This document shows positions 1-8,854 of a stretch of 64,000 nucleotides of DNA, in pieces; the first letter of the stretch is position 1, and each line of letters begins with the position of its first letter. Source of the stretch: Streptomyces sp. Tu6071 (GTDB lineage: Bacteria; Actinomycetota; Actinomycetes; Streptomycetales; Streptomycetaceae); the NCBI RefSeq assembly GCF_000213055.1, contig NZ_CM001165.1:4300945-4364944 (forward strand), in the 5' to 3' direction. Below the pieces are notes generated by a model. It did no database searches and had not been told where the DNA came from. It was given only the letters and a program-made list of their open reading frames with translations. Made by a program: the position numbers and the translations under genes.

Positions 1-476
1 TCGCCGAAGACCATCGCGGTCTCGGTCGCCGCGTCCTCGGAGAGGTCGTAGCGCGCGATCTCGGTGCCGCCGTCCTGGTTGACAATGCGGATGTAGGCGT
101 TGCGGACCTGGCCGAAGTTCTGGTTGCGGGTCTCGGCGTCGTAGATCGAGACGGGGAAGACGATCTTGTCGACGTCGGCGGGCAGGCCCGCCAGGTTGAC
201 GTTGATCGCCTCGTCGTCGCCCGCGCCCTCGCCCGTCCGGTTGTCGCCGGTGTGGACGATCGTCTGGTCCGGGGTCTGCTTGTTGTTGAAGAACACGAAG
301 TGGGCGTCGGAGTAGACCTTGCCCTCCGTGTTGACCGCGATCGCGGAGGCGTCGAGGTCGAAGTCCGTACCGGTCGTGGTGCGCACGTCCCAGCCGAGGC
401 CGACTGTCACGGCGGTCAGGCCCGGGGCCTCCTTCGTCAGCGAGACGTTGCCGCCCTTGGACAGGCTTACAGCCAT
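1..476 (-). CDS. TerD-family stress/tellurium-resistance protein, partial
   Basis: Truncated by the window edge: the first 158 codons are present and the C-terminus (about 30 residues for a usual 190-residue TerD protein) is missing. The start [13 protein letters not shown], the FDLDASA segment, the FVFFNN strand and the acidic loop [13 protein letters not shown] are hallmark TerD features; the acidic residues form the calcium-binding sites of the family. TerD proteins are cytosolic Ca-binding beta-sandwich proteins linked to tellurite, phage and calcium stress; in streptomycetes paralogues affect calcium signalling and differentiation. The ATG is preceded by an AGGGAC ribosome site. Divergent from the ArfB gene. 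Which TerD paralogue this is cannot be decided here. Confidence 0.93.
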   Translation of the reverse strand, partial: MAVSLSKGGNVSLTKEAPGLTAVTVGLGWDVRTTTGTDFDLDASAIAVNTEGKVYSDAHFVFFNNKQTPDQTIVHTGDNRTGEGAGDDEAINVNLAGLPADVDKIVFPVSIYDAETRNQNFGQVRNAYIRIVNQDGGTEIARYDLSEDAATETAMVFG

Positions 477-695
477 GGGATGTGTCCCTTTCGTCGAACG
501 ATCACGGCCCCGCGCCTTCGGCGGGACCGTCGTCATTTCTATGAACGCGGGGGCACGCTGCCAAGGTTCCTGGCTCCTTTGCTTTCTTTACGAATCTCGG
601 CGGACCCGGTGCGCGCAGGGGCCTCGCGCGCCCCGTCGGTACCCCCGGCGTGAAAAGCGCGTGCCGCACGCCCCGGGACGCGCGACCATGGAGGC

Positions 696-1127
696 ATGTC
701 CGGTCCCCATGTCATCCGTGGCTCGGTCGTCCTGCCCGAGGCGGAGCTGAAGTGGCGTTTCTCGCGCTCCTCCGGGCCCGGCGGCCAGCACGTCAACACC
801 TCCGACACACAGGTCGAGGTCCTCTTCGACCTCGCCGCCACCGAGGCGCTGCCCGAGGTCTGGAAGGCCCGCGCCCTCGAACGCCTCGCCCCGCGCCTGC
901 GCGACGGCGGGGTCCTCGCCGTCCGCGCCTCCGAGCACCGCTCGCAGTGGCGCAACCGCGAACTCGCGGCCACCCGCCTCACGTCCCTCCTCGCCGAGGC
1001 CACGGCCCCGCCCCCGGCGGCCCGCCGCAAGCGCAAGATCCCCAAGGGCATCAACGAACGCCGTCTCCGCGAGAAGAAACAACACGGCGAGCGCAAGCGG
1101 GGCAGGTCGGGCAAGGACTGGGGGTAG
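696..1127 (+). CDS. arfB: Peptidyl-tRNA hydrolase ArfB (YaeJ-type ribosome rescue factor)
   Basis: A 143-residue protein with the release-factor catalytic motif SSGPGGQHVN (GGQ near residues 29-31) and a very basic C-terminal tail (RRKRKIPKGINERR ... KKQHGERKRGR). This is the ArfB/ICT1 layout: the GGQ loop hydrolyses peptidyl-tRNA in ribosomes stalled without a stop codon, and the basic tail sits in the empty mRNA channel. Length and domain order match the family (about 140 residues, no codon-recognition domain, so not RF1 or RF2). A GGAGG motif lies just before the ATG. The gene is single and ends before a convergent flavin reductase gene. Confidence 0.93.
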   Translation: MSGPHVIRGSVVLPEAELKWRFSRSSGPGGQHVNTSDTQVEVLFDLAATEALPEVWKARALERLAPRLRDGGVLAVRASEHRSQWRNRELAATRLTSLLAEATAPPPAARRKRKIPKGINERRLREKKQHGERKRGRSGKDWG

Positions 1128-1273
1128 CGGTCGGCGCGACGCCGCTCCGGTCCGTACCCGCCGCAGGAGCCCGGGTGCCGCCGCAGGAGACCGCGTACGG
1201 ACGTGGAAGCCCGCGTACGACCGGCGGAGAGCCCGCCGCGTCCCGGACGGATCACCCCCCGTCCCCGCGCCCC

Positions 1274-1849
1274 CTACCCCAGCGCCCGGTACTTCCCCCG
1301 GAAGTACACCAGTGGTTCGCCGTCCTCGCTCGGGAGGTCCGCGCTCAGTACGCGGCCTATGACGAGGATGTGGTCGCCCGCTTCGACCCGTTGCTCGGTG
1401 CGGCACTCCAGGGTGGCGAGGGCGCCGCCCATCAGGGGGGCGCCGGTGTGTGCGCCGCGGCGGTAGGGGAGGTCCTCGAAGAGGAGGCGGTCGCTGACCC
1501 GGCCGCGCATCGCGAAGCGGCCCGCGATGTGGCGCTGGCTGCGGGCGAGCAGGGAGACGCCCCACAGGGGTTGTTCGTCGAGGAGGTCGTCCATGCGGGA
1601 GCCGGCCCGCAGGCTCACCATGACGAGCGGCGGATCGAGCGAGACGGAGAGGAAGGCCGTCGCCGTCATCCCCGCGTCCTCGCCGCGCGGCGCGTCCGGG
1701 TCGGTCTGCGGCTCGTGGGCCGTCACCAGGACGACTCCGGCCGCGAGCCGGCCGAGCGCGGCCTTGAACTCCTCGTCACTCACCCCCACAGCATGAGGGG
1801 TGGCGGGGGCGGCGGGGGATGGGGCGTCGGTCCTGAACACGTCATGCAC
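1274..1849 (-). CDS. Flavin reductase-like FMN-binding protein
   Basis: The 191-residue product carries the flavin reductase FMN-binding fold: FKAALGRLAAGVVLVTA at the N-terminus, GMTATAFLSVSLDPPLVMVSL in the middle and a late strand GDHILVIGRVL, ending in PLVYFRGKYRALG. These proteins bind FMN and either supply reduced flavin to a two-component monooxygenase or act alone; the partner is not adjacent, so the substrate is unknown. I chose the GTG at 1849 because upstream codons lose family similarity; a second in-frame GTG at 1840 is possible. Convergent with arfB and divergent from cdgB. Confidence 0.88.
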   Translation of the reverse strand: MHDVFRTDAPSPAAPATPHAVGVSDEEFKAALGRLAAGVVLVTAHEPQTDPDAPRGEDAGMTATAFLSVSLDPPLVMVSLRAGSRMDDLLDEQPLWGVSLLARSQRHIAGRFAMRGRVSDRLLFEDLPYRRGAHTGAPLMGGALATLECRTEQRVEAGDHILVIGRVLSADLPSEDGEPLVYFRGKYRALG

Positions 1850-2289
1850 GCTAACTCGCCGGTAGCACTCACCGCATCGGACCAGCGGCCGAACCGGAGG
1901 TCCTAAGACCGCACCGGTGTTCCCCGGCGGCACGGGGGCAGGGGACGAGCGGCGGGGTGAGATGGAAGGTGACGGGTGTGGCCGGAAGTCGCCCTGTGTC
2001 GCCACGTGTCGCCAAGCGGTGCTCAAGCGGTCGAAAACGCACAGTCGGCGTACAGAGAGTGCGCATGAGGCCACAGATTTCGCTGTGACTTGAGTCACAG
2101 CACTCACATTTAGTTGACCGTGAGTACCGGGCGCACAGCTCACTGTGATTCAGTGGGGGAGTGGCCAATGTGCTGATGTGATCGGATGATCAGCGGCCGG
2201 ATTGTCGGGTGTGATGATCCGTGCCGCCGGTGGTCCGGGGGAGGCGCGCGTCCTGGAGTCGCTGTCGAGGTCTCGGGGAGTAGACGAGC
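1850..2289. promoter_or_regulatory. Divergent control region of the flavin reductase gene and cdgB, with three dyads
   Basis: A 440-bp gap, less GC-rich than its surroundings. It holds three close inverted repeats: CTGTGAC-TTGA-GTCACAG (2083-2100, perfect), ACTCAC-N12-GTGAGT (2102-2125) and CACTG-TGATT-CAGTG (2141-2155). The first resembles the BldD target (TnAC and GTnA half-sites) but its spacing is one base short. An AdpA-like TGGCCGGAAG lies at 1979-1988. In S. coelicolor cdgB is known to be a BldD target and under AdpA control, so a multi-input promoter is plausible. No coding sequence is convincing here. Confidence 0.55.
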
Positions 2290-4152
2290 ATGGAGACCGA
2301 GTCGGAGCCCTACGTCCGTCTTGCGACCATGCGGCAGCTCCACCAGGCGGTCTCCGACCTCGCGACGGCCCGCAGCCTCGCCGACACCCTCCAGGCCGTC
2401 GTCGACGGCGTCGTCAACGGCATCGGCTGGGAACTCGCCGCCGTCAACATCGTCCAGCCCGACGGTGACCTCGTCGTCGCCGCCCTCTCCGGCAGCGACG
2501 CGGCCGACTCCCTCCTGACCGGCCGTATCGGCTCCCGCACCGCCTGGGAACGCAGGCTCGCCGCCGGAGAGCAGTGGGGCGCGCTGCGCTTCCTGCGCCA
2601 CGACATCGCCCGCCAGCTGGAGACCGACGGCATACCGGCCTGGTACACCCCCGGCCCCGAACCGCGCTTCGCCGACGAGTGGCACCCCGAGGACCAGCTC
2701 CTCGCCCCGATGTACGAGTCCGGGCAGGCCGGGGACCTCGTCGGCGTCCTCGCCGTCGACCGCCCCCGCGACGGCCGCCGCCCCGGCGCCTGGGGCTGCG
2801 AGGCGCTCCAGATGTACGCCGCCCAGGCCGCCACCGCCATCGCCAACGCCCGCCTCCGCTCGAACATGCAGCGCGCGCTCGTCCGCCTGGAGCGCGAGCA
2901 GCAGGCGCTGCGCGCGAGCGAGGAATCCTTCCGGCAGGCGTTCGAGTACGCGCCGAGCGGCATGGCCATCGCGGAACTGGGCGGCGAGCACCACGGCCGC
3001 GTCCTGCGCGCCAACGACGCCCTGTGCCGCCTCCTCGGCCGCTCCGCCTCCGCGCTGCGCCGCTGGTCCTTCGTCGACCTCGCCCACCCCGAGGACGTCG
3101 GCGTCCTGCTGCGCACCTCCGCCGAGGGCGGGCGGACCGAACTGCGGCTGCGGCGCCGCGAGAAGAGCGGCGAGAGCTACGTGTGGGTGCACCTGCGCAA
3201 CTCCGTCGTCGCCGACGCGGCGGACGGGCCGCGCTTCCTGCTCACGCACGTCGAGGACATAGAGGACCGCAAGCGCCGCGAACTCCACCTCGCCCACCGC
3301 GCCAGCCACGACGCCCTCACCGGCCTCCCCAACAGCGCCGAACTCCGCTCCCGCCTCGCCGCCCGCCTGTGCGAACGCCCCTCGTCGAGACCCCCGACCC
3401 CCGTCGAGAGCCTCGACGCGGCCTACGGCGACCACCGCCCGGACGCCTTCGCGCGCCACGAGAACTACGAGAGCTACGAGGAGTACGCGGCGGCGCACTA
3501 CGCGGGCGAGCCCTACGGGACGGGCGCCGTCGCGCCGTACGGGCCGTACGGGGGCGAGCCGCCGTACGGGACCGAGGCGCGGCAGCCGTACGAGGCGCCG
3601 AGCCCGTACACGCCGCACCCCGTGACCGACTCCGGCGGCCACACGTACGACCTCGGCCCGGACGCCGCCGGGCGCCCCGCCGCCCCGGCCGGGGGCTACG
3701 AGACGCACACCCACGCCGTCGCGCCGCCGCCCGAGGGGCTGCCCGACAACGGCGTGAAGGGCCTCGCCGTGCTCTTCTGCGACCTCGACGGCTTCAAGCC
3801 GATCAACGACCGCTACGGCCACCACGTCGGGGACGCCGTCCTCATCGAGGTCGCGCGGCGGCTCAGCGGCGGCGTGCGCGACGGGGACACCGTGGCGCGG
3901 CTGGGCGGGGACGAGTTCGTCGTGCTCGCGGACGGCGTCGGGCGCAGCGACGCGGAGGACCTCGCCGTGCGACTGCGGACCGCGATCACGCAACCGATCA
4001 GGGCCGACGGGCGTTCCGTACGGGTGGGGGCGAGCTTCGGCATCGGCTGGGCGCGCTGCGGCGAGAGCCCGGAGGAGGTCCTCCAGTCGGCGGACCAGCG
4101 GATGTACGTCGAGAAGCGCTCGCGGTCGCGGCAGCACCGGCGCGCGATCTGA
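2290..4152 (+). CDS. cdgB: Diguanylate cyclase CdgB (GAF-PAS-GGDEF) with an insert in the GGDEF domain
   Basis: 620 residues. An N-terminal GAF domain (about 15-195) is followed by a short coiled helix (LVRLEREQQALRASEESF), a PAS/PAC domain (about 215-330) and a GGDEF domain. The GGDEF domain opens with DALTGLPNSAELRSRL (about 341-356), is interrupted by about 120 residues rich in Tyr, Gly and Pro (about 365-486), then resumes with LFCDLDGFKPINDRYGHHVGD. The catalytic GGDEF is intact at 539-543, and an RDGD inhibitory I-site sits five residues before it, so an active, product-inhibited c-di-GMP synthase is expected. Domain order and locus match S. coelicolor CdgB, a developmental cyclase. The insert should loop out between the first helix and the substrate-binding strand. 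Confidence 0.92.
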   Translation: METESEPYVRLATMRQLHQAVSDLATARSLADTLQAVVDGVVNGIGWELAAVNIVQPDGDLVVAALSGSDAADSLLTGRIGSRTAWERRLAAGEQWGALRFLRHDIARQLETDGIPAWYTPGPEPRFADEWHPEDQLLAPMYESGQAGDLVGVLAVDRPRDGRRPGAWGCEALQMYAAQAATAIANARLRSNMQRALVRLEREQQALRASEESFRQAFEYAPSGMAIAELGGEHHGRVLRANDALCRLLGRSASALRRWSFVDLAHPEDVGVLLRTSAEGGRTELRLRRREKSGESYVWVHLRNSVVADAADGPRFLLTHVEDIEDRKRRELHLAHRASHDALTGLPNSAELRSRLAARLCERPSSRPPTPVESLDAAYGDHRPDAFARHENYESYEEYAAAHYAGEPYGTGAVAPYGPYGGEPPYGTEARQPYEAPSPYTPHPVTDSGGHTYDLGPDAAGRPAAPAGGYETHTHAVAPPPEGLPDNGVKGLAVLFCDLDGFKPINDRYGHHVGDAVLIEVARRLSGGVRDGDTVARLGGDEFVVLADGVGRSDAEDLAVRLRTAITQPIRADGRSVRVGASFGIGWARCGESPEEVLQSADQRMYVEKRSRSRQHRRAI

Positions 4153-4315
4153 CCCGCACGCTCCCGCGGGCGCCGTGCCGCCCCTGCCGGGCGCCGGGCG
4201 GGCCCCCGGGCGCCCTGTGGTCCCGGCCACGCGGTGGGTTCGTGCGGAGCGGGTAGGCTCGCCGGGACCGGCCGGTGCCGCTCGCGCGCCCCCGGCACGC
4301 CTGTCCGTACCGCGA

Positions 4316-4350
4316 CCAGCACGTCCCAGCACGTCACGTTCCAGCACGTC
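4316..4350. repeat. Three copies of CCAGCACGTC before a ribosome site
   Basis: CCAGCACGTC occurs at 4316-4325, 4326-4335 and 4341-4350. The third copy abuts the AAGGAG Shine-Dalgarno of the next gene, so the repeat is probably in its 5' leader. Confidence 0.85.
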
Positions 4351-4366
4351 AAGGAGTGAGCCAGCG

Positions 4367-5386
4367 ATGACCCCCGGTCCCCCCGGCAACAACGGTGCGA
4401 ACCCGCCCGAGGGCGAGAACCCGGGGGCAGCGGGCACGGAGGAGGACGACCCCTTCGGCTACCTGTACGCCGACGGCCAGTCCGCCGGGGCCAGGCCCCC
4501 GGGAGGCGGCGGCTACGGCTACCCCGGCCCGCGCTCGTACCACCAGGTCAGGGCGGTCGGCGAGCGGCAGTACGGGTACGGGTACCCGCCCAAGGAGGGC
4601 CAGCAGAGCGCCCCGCAGCAGGGCGCCCCGACGGCCGCGTACCCCCAGCAGCAGAACGCCCACTACGCCGCGCCGGAGAACCTTCCCGGCGGGCCCCCGG
4701 CGGGCGGCGGGCGTCGCGCGGCGGGCGGCCAGGGCGGTGGCCGGGGCCGCGGGCCGAACAACAAGGGGCTCCTCATCGGCGCGGTCGCGGTCGTGTGCGC
4801 CGTCGCCGTGGGCATCACCGTGGCCGTGGTCACGGGCGGTTCGGGCGACGACAAGCAGGCCGCGAAGGACCCGGCGCCCAGCGCCACGGCCTCGCAGGGC
4901 CAGGGCGGCGAGGACGACGGCAAGCAGTCCGGCGACGACGCGTCGAAGGAGCCGCAGGAGGAACTCCCGAAGGCGGACGCGAAGACGCTCCAGCTCTCGG
5001 GCGGCCCCTCGGTCGCCTCGGACGTCGAGGGCGCGAAGGCGGACGGCGGCAGCTACGTCGCCGGGTTCAACAAGCCCGGCGCCAAGCTCACCTGGAACGT
5101 CAGCGTCCCCAAGGGCGGCGAGTACACCGTCTTCCTCGACTACGGCGTCCCCGGCAAGGACCAGCAGGCCAGCCTCTACGTCAACGGCGGCGACCGCCGT
5201 GACCTCTCCCTGAAGAACTGGGCGCAGGCCCCGGAGGGCGACTGGAAGAAGGGCTGGACCACCTCCTACGTCTTCACCAACCTGACGAAGGGCACCAACG
5301 CGATCTCCTTCTCGTGCGACGAGGGAGACACCTGCGACGCCAACTTCGACCGGGTGTGGCTGAAGGCGGGTCACGTCACGAAGTAG
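4367..5386 (+). CDS. Membrane-anchored protein with an extracytoplasmic CBM35-like carbohydrate-binding domain
   Basis: 339 residues in three parts. Residues 1-130 are disordered and rich in Pro, Gly, Tyr and Gln (GYGYPGPRSY, YGYGYPPKEGQQ). One membrane helix follows (LLIGAVAVVCAVAVGITVAVV, about 128-150), then a charged Ser/Asp linker. Residues 215-339 form a beta-sandwich-like domain (GGSYVAGFNKPGAKLTWNVSV ... YTVFLDYGVPG ... ANFDRVWLK) typical of CBM35/CBM6-type sugar-binding modules. The topology is probably N-terminus inside, with the binding domain in the cell wall. I chose the ATG at 4367 behind AAGGAG; longer upstream reading is atypical. Its position directly after cdgB and its shared Tyr/Gly/Pro-rich composition suggest, but do not prove, a surface or cell-wall role linked to development. 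Confidence 0.8.
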   Translation: MTPGPPGNNGANPPEGENPGAAGTEEDDPFGYLYADGQSAGARPPGGGGYGYPGPRSYHQVRAVGERQYGYGYPPKEGQQSAPQQGAPTAAYPQQQNAHYAAPENLPGGPPAGGGRRAAGGQGGGRGRGPNNKGLLIGAVAVVCAVAVGITVAVVTGGSGDDKQAAKDPAPSATASQGQGGEDDGKQSGDDASKEPQEELPKADAKTLQLSGGPSVASDVEGAKADGGSYVAGFNKPGAKLTWNVSVPKGGEYTVFLDYGVPGKDQQASLYVNGGDRRDLSLKNWAQAPEGDWKKGWTTSYVFTNLTKGTNAISFSCDEGDTCDANFDRVWLKAGHVTK

Positions 5387-5452
5387 GAGGACCCGGGGGT
5401 ACGCCTCCCGGCCGGGCCCCGGCACGCCTTTCCTGGCACGTGCCCCGCTCCC

Positions 5453-6403
5453 TCACCCCACCTCCGCCACCTTCACCTCTCCCTGGAGCCGCGCGTACGC
5501 CCGCGCGTCGAACTCGCCCGCCACCGGCGAGGCGACCGCCGCCGCCGCGAGGGCGGTCGCGTGGGCGAGCCGCGCGGGCCAGGGCTCGGCGTCGGCGAGA
5601 CCGGCGAGGAGGGCGGCGACGACCGCGTCGCCCGCGCCCGTCGGGTTGCCGGGCAGGGGGCGGGGGAGGGCCGCGCGCCAGGTGGTCAGGGGGGTCGCGG
5701 CGAGCAGACCGCGCTCGCCGAGCGAGGCGACGACCGCGCCCGCCCCCCGGCGGCGGGCGTCGCGGGCCGCGCGGGCCGGTTCGCGGGACCCGGTGAGCTG
5801 GGCGAGTTCGTCCTCGTTGGGCTTGAGGATGTCGGGGCGCGCCGCGACACCCCGGCGCAGCGCCTCACCGCTCGTGTCCAGGACGACGGGCACCCCGGCC
5901 GCCCGCGCCTCCCGCACGAGCGTCGCGTACGCCCCCACCGGCACCCCGGGCGGCAGGCTCCCGCAGAGCGCGACCGCCGTCGCGGCGGGCAGCAGCGCCG
6001 CGTACGTGTGCCGGAACGCGGCCCACTCCGCCGCCGAGACGAGCGGTCCCGGCTCCCGCAGCACCGTCGCGGCGGCCCGCGCCGCCGCCCGCGACACGAC
6101 GCGCCCTCTCGGCTCCGTCGTCACCGTGACCGTGCGCCGCGCGGGCTCCGCCGTCTCCACGAGCGCGTCCGTGACCCCGTCGGCCCCGGCCAGCAGCTCC
6201 CGTATGCGCTCCCCCGTGGGCCCGCCGCAGAGCCCCGTCACCGTGACGTGCCGCCCGAGCGCGCCGAGCACCCGGGCCACGTTGAGGCCCTTGCCGCCCG
6301 CGCGTTCACTCACCTCGCGGACCTGGTGGCTCGCCCCCGGCACGAGCGCGGGGACGCGGTACGTCAGGTCGAGCGCGGTATTGAGCGTGACGGTCAGCAG
6401 CAT
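5453..6403 (-). CDS. PfkB-family hexose kinase (1-phosphofructokinase type)
   Basis: 316 residues beginning MLLTVTLNTALDLTY, the 1-phosphofructokinase/tagatose-6-phosphate kinase N-terminus. The glycine-rich GGKGLNVARVL substrate motif is at about 36-46 and the C-terminal PfkB anion-hole signature NPTGAGDAVVAALL at about 251-264 contains the catalytic Asp. It phosphorylates a sugar or sugar phosphate with ATP; the exact substrate cannot be read from the sequence. It lies downstream of and co-directional with nagK-nagA, separated by 346 bp and a hairpin terminator, so it probably has its own promoter although an amino-sugar link (tagatose-type branch) is possible. Confidence 0.87.
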   Translation of the reverse strand: MLLTVTLNTALDLTYRVPALVPGASHQVREVSERAGGKGLNVARVLGALGRHVTVTGLCGGPTGERIRELLAGADGVTDALVETAEPARRTVTVTTEPRGRVVSRAAARAAATVLREPGPLVSAAEWAAFRHTYAALLPAATAVALCGSLPPGVPVGAYATLVREARAAGVPVVLDTSGEALRRGVAARPDILKPNEDELAQLTGSREPARAARDARRRGAGAVVASLGERGLLAATPLTTWRAALPRPLPGNPTGAGDAVVAALLAGLADAEPWPARLAHATALAAAAVASPVAGEFDARAYARLQGEVKVAEVG

Positions 6404-6749
6404 CCGCGCACCCCCTCCCCCTCACGGTCCGGTGCGACCCGGCACCGGCACGAGGTCCGATCATGCCAAAGCCGCACCCCGCCCGCCCAGAGGCGGGAGC
6501 GGAGCGGACCGCCCCGGACGGGACCGAACGTTTCCCGCCCTCACTCCGTCACAACGGCGTGCACGGGGGAGCGGTAGGGGGACGAGCCGCCCGCGCGGGG
6601 GGCGGGCGGCTCTCCTCGGCCGATCGGCACGGTGGCCGTGGCGCCACCGGAACGGAAGCCGTCGGCTTTCGCGCGGCCCGGACCGCCCCGCCCTCGCCGG
6701 GCCCGGCCCCCGCCGTCCCGGTGTCGCGGTCGCCTCCGCCAGCCCCGCC
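6404..6749. other. Gap between nagA and the PfkB gene
   Basis: 346 bp without a convincing gene. It contains the likely terminator of nagK-nagA (6584-6612) and, nearer 6404, the presumed promoter of the PfkB gene, in which no clear -35/-10 pair is visible. Confidence 0.5.
6584..6612 (-). terminator. Hairpin terminator after nagA
   Basis: Perfect 11-bp arms GAGCCGCCCGC (6584-6594) and GCGGGCGGCTC (6602-6612) with a 7-nt G-rich loop, about 140 bp beyond the nagA stop. There is no U-tract, as is usual for Streptomyces terminators. Confidence 0.6.
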
Positions 6750-7922
6750 TCAGCCCCGTGTCGCCGCGACCGCCGGTTCCGGTGTCACGATCCACCGGCC
6801 TTTGCGCAGCACCCCCACCACGTCGAAGCCCGCGTCGAGCACCACGACATCCGCGTTCTTGCCCGGCTCCAGCGAGCCCACGCGGTCCGAGAGGCCGAGC
6901 AGGCGGGCCGGGTTCGCGCTCAGCGCCCGTACCGCCGCCTCGACGCCGAGCCCGTCGACCGTCACGGCCCGCTTGAGCGCGCGGTCCATCGTGAGCGTCG
7001 AGCCCGCGATCGAACCGCCCTCCGTCAGCCGCGCGACACCGTCCACGACATCGACCTCCAGCGGCCCGAGCCGGTAGCGCCCGTCACCGAAGCCCGCCGC
7101 GTCCATCGCGTCCGTCACGAACGCCACCCGGTCCGCGCCCTTGTGATGGAAGGCCAGCCGCAGCGCCGCCGGGTGCAGGTGCGTGCCGTCGTTGATCAGC
7201 TCGACGGTGATCCGCTCGTCCTCCAGGAGCGCCGCGACCGGGCCCGGCTCGCGGTGACCGAGCGGCGGCATCGCGTTGAACAGGTGCGTCGCCACGGTCG
7301 CGCCCGCGTCGATCGCCTCCACGGTCTGCTCGTACGTCGCGTCCGTGTGCCCGATCGCCGCGATCACGCCCTGCTCCACGAGCAGCCGCACCGAGTCCAG
7401 ACCACCGGGCAGCTCCGTCGCGAGCGTCACCATCCGCGCCTGCCCGCGCGCCGCCGCGAGCAGCTTCGCGACCTCCGCCGGGTCCGGGTCGCGCAGCAGC
7501 GCCTCGCTGTGCGCGCCCTTGCGGCACGGCGAGATGAACGGCCCCTCGAAGTGGATGCCCGCCAGCTCACCGTCCTCCGCCAGCTCCGACAGCAGCCCCG
7601 CGCGCTCCGCGAGCCCGTCCAGCTCCCCCGTCACGGTCGAGGCGACGACCGTCGTCGAGCCGTGCGCGCGGTGCGTGCGCAGCGCGGTCCGTACGTCCTC
7701 GACGTCGCCGGCGCCGAACGCGGCCCCGCCGCCCCCGTGGTTGTGGATGTCGACGAAGCCGGGCACGAGCCAGTGCCCGCGCAGATCGATCTCCGGGGCG
7801 CCCTCGGGAGCGCGCTCCGCGATCCGCTCCCCGGCCACGACGAGCCTGCCGTCCGGCACCTGCCCCGTGGGCAGGACCACGGTGGCGCCGGTCAGGACGG
7901 TGTACTCGGTGCTGGCAGCCAT
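6750..7922 (-). CDS. nagA: N-acetylglucosamine-6-phosphate deacetylase
   Basis: 390 residues of the amidohydrolase family. The metal motif PGFVDIHNHGGGG lies at about residues 54-66, HFEGPFISP (metal-binding Glu) at about 125, GHTDATYEQ and HLFNAMPPL around 190-220, and the catalytic Asp in FVTDAMDAAG near 275. The enzyme removes acetate from GlcNAc-6-phosphate to give glucosamine-6-phosphate in the cytosol. Its start overlaps the nagK stop (TGATG), so the two are translationally coupled in one operon, the conserved nagKA unit. The upstream dre site predicts DasR control by glucosamine-6-phosphate, the product of this enzyme. Confidence 0.95.
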   Translation of the reverse strand: MAASTEYTVLTGATVVLPTGQVPDGRLVVAGERIAERAPEGAPEIDLRGHWLVPGFVDIHNHGGGGAAFGAGDVEDVRTALRTHRAHGSTTVVASTVTGELDGLAERAGLLSELAEDGELAGIHFEGPFISPCRKGAHSEALLRDPDPAEVAKLLAAARGQARMVTLATELPGGLDSVRLLVEQGVIAAIGHTDATYEQTVEAIDAGATVATHLFNAMPPLGHREPGPVAALLEDERITVELINDGTHLHPAALRLAFHHKGADRVAFVTDAMDAAGFGDGRYRLGPLEVDVVDGVARLTEGGSIAGSTLTMDRALKRAVTVDGLGVEAAVRALSANPARLLGLSDRVGSLEPGKNADVVVLDAGFDVVGVLRKGRWIVTPEPAVAATRG

Positions 7923-8854
7923 CAGGCGCTTACCTCCGTGGCGAGTAGGTCCCAGGCGAGCAGGCCGGCGCCGAGGCAGCCCGCCGTGTCCCCGAGGGCG
8001 GCGGGCACGATCTCGGGGAGCGCCTGGAAGGTGACGCGCTCGGCGACGGCCGCGCGCAGCGGTGTGAACAAGGTTTCCCCGGCCTCGGCGAGCCCGCCAC
8101 CGATGATCAGCGTCCGGGGGTCGAGCAGGGTGATGCCGATGAGCAGCCCGTCCGCGAGCGCCGCGACGGCCTCCTCCCACACGGTGAGCGCGCGCGGGTC
8201 CCCGGCGACCACGGCCTTCGCGCAGTCCGCGGCGGTCGCCCGCGGGTCGCCGCTCGCCTCCGCCCACGCGGCGGTGACGGCGGAGGCCGAGGCGAGCCGT
8301 TCCAGGCAGCCGCGCTGCCCGCAGCCGCACGGCGGCCCGTCCGGACGCACCACGACGTGCCCCAGCTCACCGGCCGAACCGTGCGCGCCGGGCTCGATGA
8401 CGCCGTTGATGCCGTACGCGCCCGCGATGCCGGTACCGAGGGCGAGGAAGAAGAAGCGGTCGGCCCCGTGTCCCGCGCCGAGCCGCCCCTCGGCGATACC
8501 GCCGGTCCGCACGTCGTGGCCGAGCGCGACGGGGACTCCGCCGAGCCGTTCGCCCAGCAGGGCGCGCAGCGGCACGTTCTCCCAGCCGAGGTTCGCCGAG
8601 AAGACGGCGATCCCGCGCTCGGTGTCCACCACGCCGGGGATCGCTATGCCGACCGCGCTCGCCCCCTCGCCGAACTGCTCGCTGCCGTACGCGAACAGCT
8701 CGGCGGCGAAGGCGAGGATGCCCTCGACCACCGCCCCGGGCCCCTGTTCGCGCCCGGTGCGCCGCCGTTCCTCGTGCAGCAGCTCACCCGCCGCCCCTAC
8801 CAGGGCGGCCTTGATCCCGGTGCCGCCCACATCGAGGGCGATGACATGTTTCAC
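7922..8854 (-). CDS. nagK: ROK-family N-acetylglucosamine kinase
   Basis: 310 residues. The ATP motif ALDVGGTGIKAAL is at the N-terminus, a catalytic Asp lies in GHDVRTGG (about 105), and the ROK signature has the zinc ligands of PCGCGQRGCLE (about 171-181) after GELGHVVV. It phosphorylates GlcNAc, feeding NagA; linkage to nagA favours GlcNAc kinase over glucokinase. The start is a GTG at 8854, the only in-frame start that keeps the family N-terminus MKHVIALD. That GTG is the centre of a perfect parS palindrome, and no good ribosome site precedes it. DasR-type regulation is expected from the dre site at 8882. Confidence 0.92.
   Translation of the reverse strand: MKHVIALDVGGTGIKAALVGAAGELLHEERRRTGREQGPGAVVEGILAFAAELFAYGSEQFGEGASAVGIAIPGVVDTERGIAVFSANLGWENVPLRALLGERLGGVPVALGHDVRTGGIAEGRLGAGHGADRFFFLALGTGIAGAYGINGVIEPGAHGSAGELGHVVVRPDGPPCGCGQRGCLERLASASAVTAAWAEASGDPRATAADCAKAVVAGDPRALTVWEEAVAALADGLLIGITLLDPRTLIIGGGLAEAGETLFTPLRAAVAERVTFQALPEIVPAALGDTAGCLGAGLLAWDLLATEVSA

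Noticed and set aside
7384..7403. A dre-like GTCCAGACCACC inside nagA
   Set aside because: Only about 11 of 16 matches and within coding sequence; too weak to call.
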